33,353 nucleotides of DNA from Deltaproteobacteria bacterium RIFOXYD12_FULL_55_16 (GTDB lineage Bacteria > Desulfobacterota > Desulfobulbia > Desulfobulbales > Desulfurivibrionaceae), in the NCBI GenBank assembly GCA_001799255.1, contig MGTC01000035.1, positions 1-33,353 of the forward strand, written 5' to 3'. The notes beneath the pieces are model-generated. The model made no database searches. It was not told where the DNA came from and saw nothing but the letters and a program-made list of their open reading frames with translations. Shown piece by piece: positions 1-8,753 of this stretch; position 1 is the stretch's first letter, and each line of letters opens with the position of its first letter. Made by a program: the position numbers and the translations under genes.

Positions 1-210
1 TGGGATGCGACCACGCCCAGTGGCACTGTTGTGCCTGATGGTCAGTATACTTACAGCGTGGTTGCCATGAACGCTTTGGGGCAGCAGGTTGCCGTTGATT
101 CCCGGACAACCGGTAGGGTAACCGGGGTAAATTTCAGTGGCGGCAAGGCGCAGGTAACGGTGGATAAATCCATCACCATGAATGTCGCTGATATTCTGGT
201 GGTCAAGTGA
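1..210 (+). CDS. flgD: C-terminal part of flagellar hook-capping protein FlgD (truncated by window edge)
   Basis: Frame 1 is open from the window edge: WDATTPSGTVVPDGQYTYSVVAMNALGQQVAVDSRTTGRVTGVNFSGGKAQVTVDKSITMNVADILVVK*, typical of the FlgD C-terminal Ig-like/tudor region, and lies immediately upstream of flgE. Confidence 0.8.
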   Translation, partial: WDATTPSGTVVPDGQYTYSVVAMNALGQQVAVDSRTTGRVTGVNFSGGKAQVTVDKSITMNVADILVVK

Positions 211-251
211 TTTCAACAAAAAACAAAGCATAGAAAAACAGGAGGTAGGCT

Positions 252-2669
252 ATGGGCGTTTCAAGTTCGTTGTACGCAAGCATAAGTGGTCTCAGCACCA
301 TGGGCAACGCCATGAGTGTACTCGGTGATAACGTTTCCAACGTGAACACCATCGCCTTCAAGTCGAGCCGGGCGACCTTCCAGGATGTTCTGTCCCAGAG
401 TGTGGCCACTGCGGCGGGCGCGGCCCAGGTCGGGCGCGGGGTGACCATGACCACGATTGACGGCATCTTTGCCCAGGGCTCCTTTGAGTCTACCTCCACC
501 GCCACCGATCTGGCCATTGGCGGCCAGGGCTTTTTCATGCTCCGGGCCGCAGCCAGTGCCGAGGCGGATATGTATACCAGGGCCGGGGAATTCCGTTTCG
601 ACAAAGAGGGTTATCTGGTCAACCCCACTGGTAACTTTGTCCAGGGCTGGACCCTGGACACCACCTCCGGCGAGAGGCAGGGCACCATCGGCGATATCAA
701 TCTGGGCAAGACCACCCCGCCGGTTGCGACCACCAGTGTCCAGGTCATTGCCAATGTGGATTCCCGGAAGAACAACGAAACCAGCGAGCTAACTCTTTTC
801 GACGCCTGGAATGGCACCAATGCCGCCCTGACGGTGCCGACCTCTCCCATCGACGCCAACGCCTATGAATACACGACCGCTATCAAGGTCTACGATTCTG
901 TGGGGGCAAGCCATGATATCACCGTGTATTTCGACCGCACCACCAGGGATAATCAATGGGAGTTCCTGGTTACCAGCTCGCCCAGTGAAGATCAGCGGAT
1001 ACTGAGCACTGGCCGCGACATCACGGGCGCCCTGGACGGCAGCAATGACGAGGCCTCAATCTACACGCCAAACACTACCTACAACTACGAGAACCACAAG
1101 GGCGCAGGCGCCCTGCTCTACGGGAAGATAGATTTTTCCACCTCAGGCGCGATCAACAATATAACCGCCTGGAAAGTGCCGCCCGATGGCGTGGTAGATC
1201 CGGCCCAGAGTACCAATCTGATTGTCCTGGGAAATTCTGACCAGTACTATTCCTTTGCCGCAAATTTTACCGGCGATACAATCAATCAGCAGATCGAGCT
1301 GAATCTCGGCGCCATTTACAGCGGTCAGGAAACTGCGGTAAGTCAGGTGCTGGTAAGCGGCGGCGCGGCCTATGCCACCCCGGGGACCTCGACGCCAATT
1401 ACCAAGGAAACCTTGTGGAGTACGGTATATGACAGCGCCGGCACCCTGGTTGATACAGTGGCGCCTGTTGATACCGTCAGTTTCAGCGGCTACAATCATG
1501 ACGGGGTGGCTGTCAGCGGCACCTATCTTCTTGCCGCTGGCGATAAGGTGCAGGACTTGCTTGACGCCCTTAACACCACCTTTAACTGCACCAGCACCAT
1601 TGACATCGCCGGCCGGATCCGGATGACCGATGAAACCGGGGGGCCCAGTGCCCTGGCCATAACCACCTTTACCTTTGCCGGCGGAGCCGGGGTGAACCCC
1701 TTTGGCGCCAGCAATGCCACCACCAACACCTTCAATGTCACCACCGCCAAGCGGCAGGTTGTGTCCACAGCCAGAGGTCTTACCACTGCGGGCGGCCCAA
1801 CCCCGATCAGTTCCAGCACCCTTCTGACCAGTGTCTTTGATTCTGCAGGCACAGCCCTTACTGCCACCGACACCCTGGCTTTTGTCGGGGTTCGTGGAGA
1901 CGGCACCGCCGTAACCTCCAGTTTTGTAGCAGGCACCAGCTATGGTTCGCCGCTCACCGCAGCCAACAGCCCGCCAACCATGCAGGATCTTCTTTTCTGG
2001 GCGGAGGAGCAATTCCAAGCAGAGGCCACTGTTGATAGCGCGGGGCGCCTGGTACTTACCGACCGGGTGGCCAACGTGGTCGGCGGTTATCAGAGCCAAT
2101 TGGCGATTACCACAATAACCAACGCCGCAGCTGGCATTTCTTCTCCTTTCGGGGCCACGGCATTCACCACCATTGCCGCAGACACCAGCGGAGATGACGG
2201 CAGCCGGGTCGGGGACACGATGAGCCTCAGCTTCAGCACCGAGGCACTCTCCACTACCCAGTACGCCAACAGCTCCACCACCATCTTTCAGGATCAGAAC
2301 GGCTTTGCCGCTGGCTTTCTCCAGTCGGTTTCCGTAGACACCGACGGGGTTATCACCGGCAACTATTCCAATGGGCAGGTGCTGGAAAGGGCTCAGGTGG
2401 CCCTGGCCAGCTTCAACAACCTGGCAGGGCTCAACAAGGAGGGCGGCAATATCTTCCGGGAAACCAGCGCCTCTGGCGCGCCCATTACCGGCCCGCCGGC
2501 GACCAACGGTCTGGGCACAATCTCGCCCAACTCTCTGGAGCAGTCCAACGTGGATCTCGGCGCGGAGTTTGTCAAGCTGATCACCACCCAGCGCGGATTT
2601 CAGGCCAACTCCAAGATCATCACCACCGTTGACGATATGCTTAACGAACTGATCAACATCAAACGGTAA
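252..2669 (+). CDS. flgE: Flagellar hook protein FlgE (805 aa)
   Basis: N-term MGVSSSLYASISGLSTMGNAMSVLGDNVSNVNTIAFKSSRATFQD and C-term NSLEQSNVDLGAEFVKLITTQRGFQANSKIITTVDDMLNELINIKR are hallmark flagellar hook/rod motifs; RBS AGGAGG upstream. Confidence 0.95.
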   Translation: MGVSSSLYASISGLSTMGNAMSVLGDNVSNVNTIAFKSSRATFQDVLSQSVATAAGAAQVGRGVTMTTIDGIFAQGSFESTSTATDLAIGGQGFFMLRAAASAEADMYTRAGEFRFDKEGYLVNPTGNFVQGWTLDTTSGERQGTIGDINLGKTTPPVATTSVQVIANVDSRKNNETSELTLFDAWNGTNAALTVPTSPIDANAYEYTTAIKVYDSVGASHDITVYFDRTTRDNQWEFLVTSSPSEDQRILSTGRDITGALDGSNDEASIYTPNTTYNYENHKGAGALLYGKIDFSTSGAINNITAWKVPPDGVVDPAQSTNLIVLGNSDQYYSFAANFTGDTINQQIELNLGAIYSGQETAVSQVLVSGGAAYATPGTSTPITKETLWSTVYDSAGTLVDTVAPVDTVSFSGYNHDGVAVSGTYLLAAGDKVQDLLDALNTTFNCTSTIDIAGRIRMTDETGGPSALAITTFTFAGGAGVNPFGASNATTNTFNVTTAKRQVVSTARGLTTAGGPTPISSSTLLTSVFDSAGTALTATDTLAFVGVRGDGTAVTSSFVAGTSYGSPLTAANSPPTMQDLLFWAEEQFQAEATVDSAGRLVLTDRVANVVGGYQSQLAITTITNAAAGISSPFGATAFTTIAADTSGDDGSRVGDTMSLSFSTEALSTTQYANSSTTIFQDQNGFAAGFLQSVSVDTDGVITGNYSNGQVLERAQVALASFNNLAGLNKEGGNIFRETSASGAPITGPPATNGLGTISPNSLEQSNVDLGAEFVKLITTQRGFQANSKIITTVDDMLNELINIKR

Positions 2670-2698
2670 GCCGTTGCCTGGCCAGATTTAAACCTGCT

Positions 2699-2736
2699 CC
2701 GGCGGTTCGGTAGATTCCGAACCGCCGGATTTTTTG
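2699..2736 (+). terminator. Rho-independent terminator after flgE
   Basis: CCGGCGGTTCGG-TAGATT-CCGAACCGCCGG perfect 12-bp stem followed by ATTTTTTG. Confidence 0.9.
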
Positions 2737-2761
2737 TTTCAGAAAAGGGCCGCAGGAAGGA

Positions 2762-3520
2762 TCAGTTCAGGAACTCGCTGAAGATGGCAAAGGCCTTTTT
2801 CACCACCGGCACCGAATCGGCCAGATCGAGATAGGATTTGCCCGCAATCTCCTGGGCTACCAGTTCGTTGCTTGCAGGCAGCAGGCCACCCAGGGGCAGA
2901 TCGGTGGAGTCCACCGCCTCCCTGATTTTGGCCAGCAACTCTTCGCTGGCCGGTTCCGGCACCCGGTTGACGATGAGACATTTTTTCTTGATCCGTATCC
3001 CTAAGGGGCCGGTGAGCTCAGCAATCCGTTTGGCGGTCATGATGCCTCGGGCCGAGGGATCTGAAACCACGAGGAGATAGTCAATATCCCTCAGATTCAT
3101 GCGGCTCAAATGCTCCATACCCGCCTCGTTGTCCACCACGATGTACTGGTAGTTGTCGGCCAGATGATCCATGGTCATGGCCAGATGCTGATTGGCCGCG
3201 CAATAGCAGCCCGGCCCGTCCGGCTGGCCCATGGCCATGAGGTCGAAGCCGGTGGCCTCCACCAGAGCCTGATGCACCTTCATCTCCATGTACTGGTCTC
3301 TGGTCATGTTGGGTTGCATCTCGCCCTTGAGTTCCTTCCTGATCTGGCCGATGGTTATGCCAAGTTCCAGCCCCAGCAACTCGTTGAGGTTGGCGTTGGC
3401 ATCGGCATCCACGGCGAGAATGGGGGTCATCTTTTTTTCGCTCAGGTATTTAATGAGCAGGGCGGAGATGGTGGTCTTGCCGACCCCGCCCTTGCCCGCC
3501 AGGGCAATAATTTTTGGCAT
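2762..3520 (-). CDS. CooC/MinD-family P-loop ATPase (CO dehydrogenase maturation factor-like)
   Basis: MPKIIALAGKGGVGKTTISALLIKYLSEKKMTPILAVDADANANLNELLG: deviant Walker A GKGGVGKTT and CooC-like DADANANL; VDNEAGMEHLSR motif. Confidence 0.85.
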   Translation of the reverse strand: MPKIIALAGKGGVGKTTISALLIKYLSEKKMTPILAVDADANANLNELLGLELGITIGQIRKELKGEMQPNMTRDQYMEMKVHQALVEATGFDLMAMGQPDGPGCYCAANQHLAMTMDHLADNYQYIVVDNEAGMEHLSRMNLRDIDYLLVVSDPSARGIMTAKRIAELTGPLGIRIKKKCLIVNRVPEPASEELLAKIREAVDSTDLPLGGLLPASNELVAQEIAGKSYLDLADSVPVVKKAFAIFSEFLN

Positions 3521-3586
3521 GAGATTTCTCCAGAGGAGGATTTTTGCACGAATTCAGTGGATTCGCGATAACCTGAAATAATGGAT

Positions 3587-3668
3587 TCGTCATTCCGGCG
3601 AAGGCCGGAATCCAGTCTTTTCGAGCAGTTACATCGAGGCTTGACCCCGGCCTTCGCCAGGGTGACGA
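3587..3668. repeat. REP-like inverted pair (TCGTCATTCCGGCGAAGGCCGGAATCCAG ... CTTGACCCCGGCCTTCGCCAGGGTGACGA)
   Basis: The two arms are diverged reverse complements of each other, each with an internal palindrome (CCGGCGAAGGCCGG / GGCGAAGGCC); intergenic. Confidence 0.7.
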
Positions 3669-3823
3669 GCTGTTGCTAATCCAGTATTTTTTGACGAACC
3701 TACTATAGGAACCAGGTCGGGAAATGTCAAACCCAAAGCCGATTGGCAGAGCGAACCACCCGGAATCCCAGCTGTTTTACCTTGCAACTTGCGGGTGAGC
3801 TGGTATGTTTGTCAGCTTGATTT

Positions 3824-3851
3824 CAGCACTAAGCACTCAGCACTAAGTAAC
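3824..3851. repeat. Short heptamer array CAGCACT-AAGCACT-CAGCACT-AAGTAAC upstream of ileS
   Basis: Three consecutive 7-mers (reverse complement AGTGCTG/AGTGCTT), same family as the array at 7148-7259; ends 15 bp before the ileS ATG. Confidence 0.75.
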
Positions 3852-3866
3852 ATACGGAGATCACCC

Positions 3867-6659
3867 ATGGATTATAGGGCGACATTGAACCTGCCCCAAA
3901 CCGATTTCAAGATGAAGGCCAACCTCTCCCAAAGGGAGCCGGAGTTTCTCAAGGCCTGGGAGGAGGGCAAGCTCTACGCCAAGGTGCAGGCGCAGACTGC
4001 GGGCCGCCCCCTCTACCTTCTGCACGATGGCCCTCCCTACGCCAACGGCCATATCCACATGGGCCACGCCTTGAACAAGATCCTGAAGGACATCATCCTC
4101 AGATCCAGGCGCATGGCAGGTTTTCACTGCCCTTATGTGCCGGGCTGGGATTGCCACGGCCTGCCCATCGAACTTAATGTGGACAAGGAGCTGGGCGCCA
4201 AGAAAAAAGAGATCGGCAAGATTGCCTTTCGCTCCGCCTGCCGGAATTATGCCGGGAAATGGGTCAAGCGGCAGAAGGATGAGTTCAAGCGCCTCGGGGT
4301 GCTGGGTGATTGGGATACTCCGTATCTGACCATCGATTATAAATACGAGGCGAGCATCACCCGCGAGTTCAACCGTTTCCTCCTCTCCGGCGCGGTGACC
4401 CGCAGCAAGAAGCCGGTACACTGGTGCTCCTCCTGTCAAACCGCCCTGGCCGAGGCCGAGGTTGAGTATTACGACCACACCTCGCCCTCTATCTATGTGA
4501 AATTCCCGGTGGCCGAAGACTTGGGTGGGGTTATTCCCGCCCTGGCCGGTGAGAAGGTCTCCGCCGTAATCTGGACCACCACCCCCTGGACTCTGCCCGC
4601 CAACCTGGCTGTGGCCTTCCATCCTGATTACCCCTATGCCGCAGTGCGGGTGGCGGGCGAGGTGCTTATCCTGGCCGAAGGGCTGGTGGAGCAGGCCCTG
4701 GCCGAATGGGGCCTCAGCGATTATGAGATTCTGACCACCTTTTCCGCCCGGCTGCTTGAGGGCAAGAAATGCAGGCACCCCTTTCTGGAGCGCGAGTCGC
4801 TAATGGTTCTGGCCCATTATGTGACCCTCGACACCGGCACTGGCTGCGTGCACACCGCCCCTGGGCATGGCCGGGAAGACTATCTGACCGGGATCAACTA
4901 CAATCTGCCCGTCCTTTCGCCGGTGGGCAGCGATGGCCGTTTCACCGAGGAGGCTGGCCCCTATGCCGGGCTCTTCATCTTCGAGGCCAACCCGCTGATC
5001 AATGCGGATATGGCCCATCAGGGCGCGCTGATCAAGGAGGCCAAGCTCTCCCACAGCTATCCCCATTGCTGGCGCTGCAAGAAGCCGGTGATCTTCCGGG
5101 CCACCGAGCAGTGGTTCATCTCCATGGAGGCCAACGGCCTGCGCGATAAGGCCCTGACCGCGATCAAGCAGGTGAGCTGGATTCCCCAATGGGGCATGGA
5201 GCGCATCCACGGCATGGTGGAAAACCGGCCGGACTGGTGTCTTTCCCGCCAGCGCGCCTGGGGGGTGCCGCTGACCGTGGTCTACTGCGGCCAATGCGGC
5301 GAGGTACTCAATGACGAGACCATCATGGAGCGCATCACCGCTCTCTTTGAAAAAGAAGGGGCAGACGCCTGGTTCAGCCATGAGCTGGCCGATTTCATCG
5401 GGCCGGAGGCCAGGTGCCGAAAATGCGGCAGCACCGAGTTCATCAAGGAAGAGGACATCCTCGATGTCTGGTTCGATTCCGGGGTGAGTTATGCCGCTGT
5501 CTTGGAAGAGCGTCCCGAGCTTGCCGCCCCGGCTGATCTGTATCTGGAAGGCAGCGACCAGCATCGCGGCTGGTTTCAGAGCGCGCTCCTGGCCTCGATT
5601 GGCACCCGGGGCATCCCGCCCTACAAGAGTGTCCTCACCCATGGCTTTGTTGTGGACGGCCAGGGCAAGAAGATGTCCAAGAGTATCGGCAACGTCATCG
5701 CGCCCGAGGAGATCATCAAGAAATACGGGGCCGAGATCCTCCGCCTGTGGGTGGCCTCCGAGGATTACCGCGACGATATCAAGATCTCCGACACCATTCT
5801 CCAGCAACTGGCCGACGCCTACCGCAAGATCCGCAATACGGTGCGCTTTATCCTTGGCAACCTCTACGATTTCGACCCGGTTTGCGACACGGTGCCGGAC
5901 AGCGAAATGGACGAGCTGGACCGCTGGGCCCTTTACCAGTTTGAGCTGTTGAAGATGAAGGTGCTTAAAGGCTATGAGGGGTTTGAGTTCCATCCCGTGT
6001 TCCACGGCCTGACCAATTTCTGCACCGTGAGCATGAGCGCCCTCTATCTGGATGTGCTTAAAGACCGGCTCTACACCCTGCCCGCCAAATCACGGGAGCG
6101 GCGGGCCGCCCAGACCGCCTTGTATGAAATCGTCGATGGCCTGACCCGGCTCATGGCCCCGGTGCTTACCTTCATGGCGGCGGAGGTTTGGGATTTCTTG
6201 CCTGGCAAGGCCCAGCGCGAGGATAATGTCTGTGTCGCCCTCTTCCCGGAACTGAAACCGGCCAGGGTTGGCGACAAGGCGCTGACCGAGAAATGGGACA
6301 GGGTCTTGCGGGTGCGGGGCGAAGTGACCAAGGCGCTGGAGATTGCCCGGCGCGACAAGGTTATCGGCCATTCCCTGGAGGCGGAGGTGGTAGTGGCGGC
6401 TGGCGGCGAGCTGGGCGACTTTTTAGCGGCCAACTGGGAAACCCTGCAAGGGGTGGCCATTGTTTCCCGGATGGAGCTGCTGCCGGAGCTGCCGGAGCCG
6501 GGCTTTGTCAGCCCGGAACTGCCGGAGCTTTCGGTGCTGGTGCGCCCGGCCAGAGGTGAAAAATGTGCGCGTTGCTGGCTGCGTTCCGAGGCTCTGGGCA
6601 GCGATACCGAGCATCCCAGCCTCTGCCCGCGTTGTACCAGCGTAGTGGTGGAGCATTGA
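3867..6659 (+). CDS. ileS: Isoleucyl-tRNA synthetase
   Basis: Class I signatures (DGPPYANGHIHMGHALNKILKDI, HIGH-like; KMSKSIGNVI, KMSKS), editing domain, C-terminal zinc motif CARCW...CPRC; preferred start ATG 3867 (MDYRATLNLPQTDFKMKANLSQREPEFL) preceded by CGGAG. Confidence 0.97.
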   Translation: MDYRATLNLPQTDFKMKANLSQREPEFLKAWEEGKLYAKVQAQTAGRPLYLLHDGPPYANGHIHMGHALNKILKDIILRSRRMAGFHCPYVPGWDCHGLPIELNVDKELGAKKKEIGKIAFRSACRNYAGKWVKRQKDEFKRLGVLGDWDTPYLTIDYKYEASITREFNRFLLSGAVTRSKKPVHWCSSCQTALAEAEVEYYDHTSPSIYVKFPVAEDLGGVIPALAGEKVSAVIWTTTPWTLPANLAVAFHPDYPYAAVRVAGEVLILAEGLVEQALAEWGLSDYEILTTFSARLLEGKKCRHPFLERESLMVLAHYVTLDTGTGCVHTAPGHGREDYLTGINYNLPVLSPVGSDGRFTEEAGPYAGLFIFEANPLINADMAHQGALIKEAKLSHSYPHCWRCKKPVIFRATEQWFISMEANGLRDKALTAIKQVSWIPQWGMERIHGMVENRPDWCLSRQRAWGVPLTVVYCGQCGEVLNDETIMERITALFEKEGADAWFSHELADFIGPEARCRKCGSTEFIKEEDILDVWFDSGVSYAAVLEERPELAAPADLYLEGSDQHRGWFQSALLASIGTRGIPPYKSVLTHGFVVDGQGKKMSKSIGNVIAPEEIIKKYGAEILRLWVASEDYRDDIKISDTILQQLADAYRKIRNTVRFILGNLYDFDPVCDTVPDSEMDELDRWALYQFELLKMKVLKGYEGFEFHPVFHGLTNFCTVSMSALYLDVLKDRLYTLPAKSRERRAAQTALYEIVDGLTRLMAPVLTFMAAEVWDFLPGKAQREDNVCVALFPELKPARVGDKALTEKWDRVLRVRGEVTKALEIARRDKVIGHSLEAEVVVAAGGELGDFLAANWETLQGVAIVSRMELLPELPEPGFVSPELPELSVLVRPARGEKCARCWLRSEALGSDTEHPSLCPRCTSVVVEH

Positions 6660-7162
6660 AAAAGCCGGACTCGCCCCTTATTCCTCTGGCCTGGCTGCTG
6701 GGGGTGGTTGTTCTCGATCAGGCGACCAAGGCTCTGGTTATGGCCAATTTTGCCATGTTTGAGCTGCAGCCCGTTATCCCCGGCCTGTTCAATCTGACCT
6801 TTCTCACCAATGCGGGGGCGGCCTTCGGCATTCTCGCCGGGTTCAAGAGCGTCTGGCGGCAGGTGTTTTTCGTCGGCGTGGCCCTGGCCGCCCTGGGGGT
6901 CATGTTTTTTTCCTATCGCCAGTTATGCCGCCAGGGCAGAATTTTTGCCCACGCCATTGGCCTGATCGCCGGGGGCGCGGCAGGTAATCTCCTTGACCGG
7001 CTCCGCTTTGGCGCGGTGGTTGATTTTCTGGATTTTTACCTTGGCAGCCACCACTGGCCGGCCTTCAATGTGGCGGATTCGGCTATTACCGTGGGGGTGG
7101 GTTTGTTTATTCTGGGTAGTATTTTGTATCCGGACGAGCAGGGGAAGAGTGTTAAGTGCTGA
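6656..7162 (+). CDS. lspA: Lipoprotein signal peptidase (signal peptidase II), probable TTG start overlapping ileS stop
   Basis: DQATKALV, TNAGAAFGIL, GGAAGNLLDRLRFGAVVDFLDFYLGSHHWPAFNVADSAITVGV: canonical LspA catalytic Asp motifs. The 6563 ATG in the ORF track would add a non-homologous N-terminus inside ileS; TTG at 6656 overlaps ileS TGA (TTGA). Confidence 0.93.
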   Translation: MKKPDSPLIPLAWLLGVVVLDQATKALVMANFAMFELQPVIPGLFNLTFLTNAGAAFGILAGFKSVWRQVFFVGVALAALGVMFFSYRQLCRQGRIFAHAIGLIAGGAAGNLLDRLRFGAVVDFLDFYLGSHHWPAFNVADSAITVGVGLFILGSILYPDEQGKSVKC

Positions 7163-7259
7163 GTGCTGAGTGTTGAGTGCTGAGTGCTGAGTGCTGAGTG
7201 TTGAGTGCTGAGTGTTGAGTGCTGAGTGTTGAGTGCTGAGTGTTGAGTGCTGAGTTAAG
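7148..7259. repeat. Heptanucleotide tandem array (AGTGYTG), about 15 units, spanning lspA 3' end and lspA-fabD gap
   Basis: Direct reading: AGTGTTA AGTGCTG AGTGCTG AGTGTTG AGTGCTG x3 AGTGTTG AGTGCTG AGTGTTG AGTGCTG AGTGTTG AGTGCTG AGTGTTG AGTGCTG AGTTAAG, no register slips. Confidence 0.95.
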
Positions 7260-7280
7260 AGTAAAAGTTGAGGAGTGATC

Positions 7281-8222
7281 ATGACAGAGCAAAAGATAGC
7301 GGTTCTTTTTCCGGGGCAGGGCTCCCAGTTTCTGGGGATGGGCCGGGAATTTCTTGACACTGACCCTGCGGCCCGCGCGCTCATGGCTATGGCGGAAGAG
7401 ATCAGCGGCTTTCCGCTCAGCCGTCTCTGTCAGGATGGCCCTATGGAGGAGTTGACCCGCACCGTGCATCTGCAACCGGCCATGACCGTGATGAATCTTA
7501 TCTGCTGGCAGGCCTTGGCCAAGGCCGGGGTGAGACCGGCATTTTTTGCCGGGCACAGCCTGGGCGAATACGGGGCGCTTGCTGCCGCCGGAATCCTGAG
7601 CCCGGAGGATACCCTGGCCCTGGTCACCGAACGCGGTCGCCTCATGGAGCGGGAGAGCGAGAGAAACCCAGGTGGGATGCAGGCGGTGGTGAAATTGCCC
7701 ATCGAACAAGTCCGCATGATTGTCGAAAGTGCGCAGGCCCAGGGCAGACTTACCGTGGCCAACCATAATTCCGCAGAGCAGATCGTGATCTCCGGCGAGG
7801 TTGCCGCGCTTGAGGCGGCGGCAGAGCTGGTGAAAAAGGAGGGCGGCAAGGCGATCCCTCTCAAGGTGAGCGGCGCCTGGCACAGCCAGTTGATTCAGGG
7901 CGCGATCCCGGATTTTGAGACGGCAATGGCGAAGATTTCCTTTAGCGCTCCGCAGACCCCGGTGCTGTTCAACGTGACGGCGGCGACAGAAAGCGACCCG
8001 GAGGCGATCCGCCGGATCATGGCCCGACAGATCGCCTCCACAGTGCGCTGGTTTGAGATTATCCAGCAGATGATGGCCGAGGAGGTGCGGGTCTTTATCG
8101 AGGTCGGCCCGAAAAATGTCCTGACCGGGCTGCTGAAAAAGATCATCCCCTCCGAGTACGAGCATCGCTGTTTTCAGTTCGACACCCCCGAGGGGTTGAC
8201 GATGCTGCTTAAAGAATTATAA
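7281..8222 (+). CDS. fabD: Malonyl-CoA:ACP transacylase
   Basis: MTEQKIAVLFPGQGSQFLGMGREF; active-site GHSLGEYGAL; QIASTVRWFEII; VGPKNVLTGLLKKI. ATG 7281 preferred, GAGGAG upstream. Confidence 0.95.
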   Translation: MTEQKIAVLFPGQGSQFLGMGREFLDTDPAARALMAMAEEISGFPLSRLCQDGPMEELTRTVHLQPAMTVMNLICWQALAKAGVRPAFFAGHSLGEYGALAAAGILSPEDTLALVTERGRLMERESERNPGGMQAVVKLPIEQVRMIVESAQAQGRLTVANHNSAEQIVISGEVAALEAAAELVKKEGGKAIPLKVSGAWHSQLIQGAIPDFETAMAKISFSAPQTPVLFNVTAATESDPEAIRRIMARQIASTVRWFEIIQQMMAEEVRVFIEVGPKNVLTGLLKKIIPSEYEHRCFQFDTPEGLTMLLKEL

Positions 8223-8307
8223 AGAAATAATAGATACCGGATTGCTCTTCGTCCAAGTTCTCACCTGGTGCTGAGACGCAACAAACTGATTTTTTTGAGA
8301 AAGATTG

Positions 8308-8748
8308 ATGGAAATGTGGCTTGGCCCTTCTGATTTCAACGAAATACTCGCGGATGGCGAGGGGATGCACGTAGCGTTCAAGGACGCCCGCAGCTGGTCG
8401 CCTGATTCATTTTTCCGTACAATCTGCGCCTTTCTGAACACCTTTGGCGGCACCATCTATCTTGGGGTTAACGCTGAGGGCACGGTTATCGGGGTGGCTC
8501 CGCAGGCCGTGGCCCAGATAAAAAAAGAGATCGTCAAGCTTGCCCGCAACCGGCGGTTGCTTGATCCGCACTTTCCGCTCTCTCCCCATGAGTTTGCCTT
8601 TGGCGACAAGATTGTCATCGCGGTGCAGGTGCCGCTCAGTTCCCAGATTCATCGGCATGGCAGAAGAATCATCTTCCGCAGCGCAGAGGGGGATTATCGT
8701 CTGCGCGAGACACCCCTTAAATCGCCGGGCTGTCCACCCAGAGATTGA
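8308..8748 (+). CDS. Small AlbA_2/Schlafen-like (divergent AAA_4) putative nucleic-acid-binding domain protein
   Basis: GEGMHVAFKDARSW...TICAFLNTFGGTIYLGVNAEGTVIGVAP...: resembles the AlbA_2 pattern (GEGxxxEFK, FLNTxGGxxxxGVxxxGxxxG); only this domain is present. Confidence 0.6.
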   Translation: MEMWLGPSDFNEILADGEGMHVAFKDARSWSPDSFFRTICAFLNTFGGTIYLGVNAEGTVIGVAPQAVAQIKKEIVKLARNRRLLDPHFPLSPHEFAFGDKIVIAVQVPLSSQIHRHGRRIIFRSAEGDYRLRETPLKSPGCPPRD

Positions 8749-8753
8749 GGGAA

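Noticed and set aside
1143-2099. Antisense ORF of 318 aa within flgE
   Set aside because: High-GC shadow ORF with no recognisable domain opposite a confidently identified gene.
4800-6005. 401-aa antisense ORF opposite ileS
   Set aside because: Shadow ORF in GC-rich coding DNA; no RBS or domain evidence.
7152-8165. Long minus-strand ORF antisense to fabD ending in (LSTQHSALNTQHS)n
   Set aside because: The period-7 array is open in all frames, which artificially extends antisense ORFs; fabD on the + strand is unambiguous.
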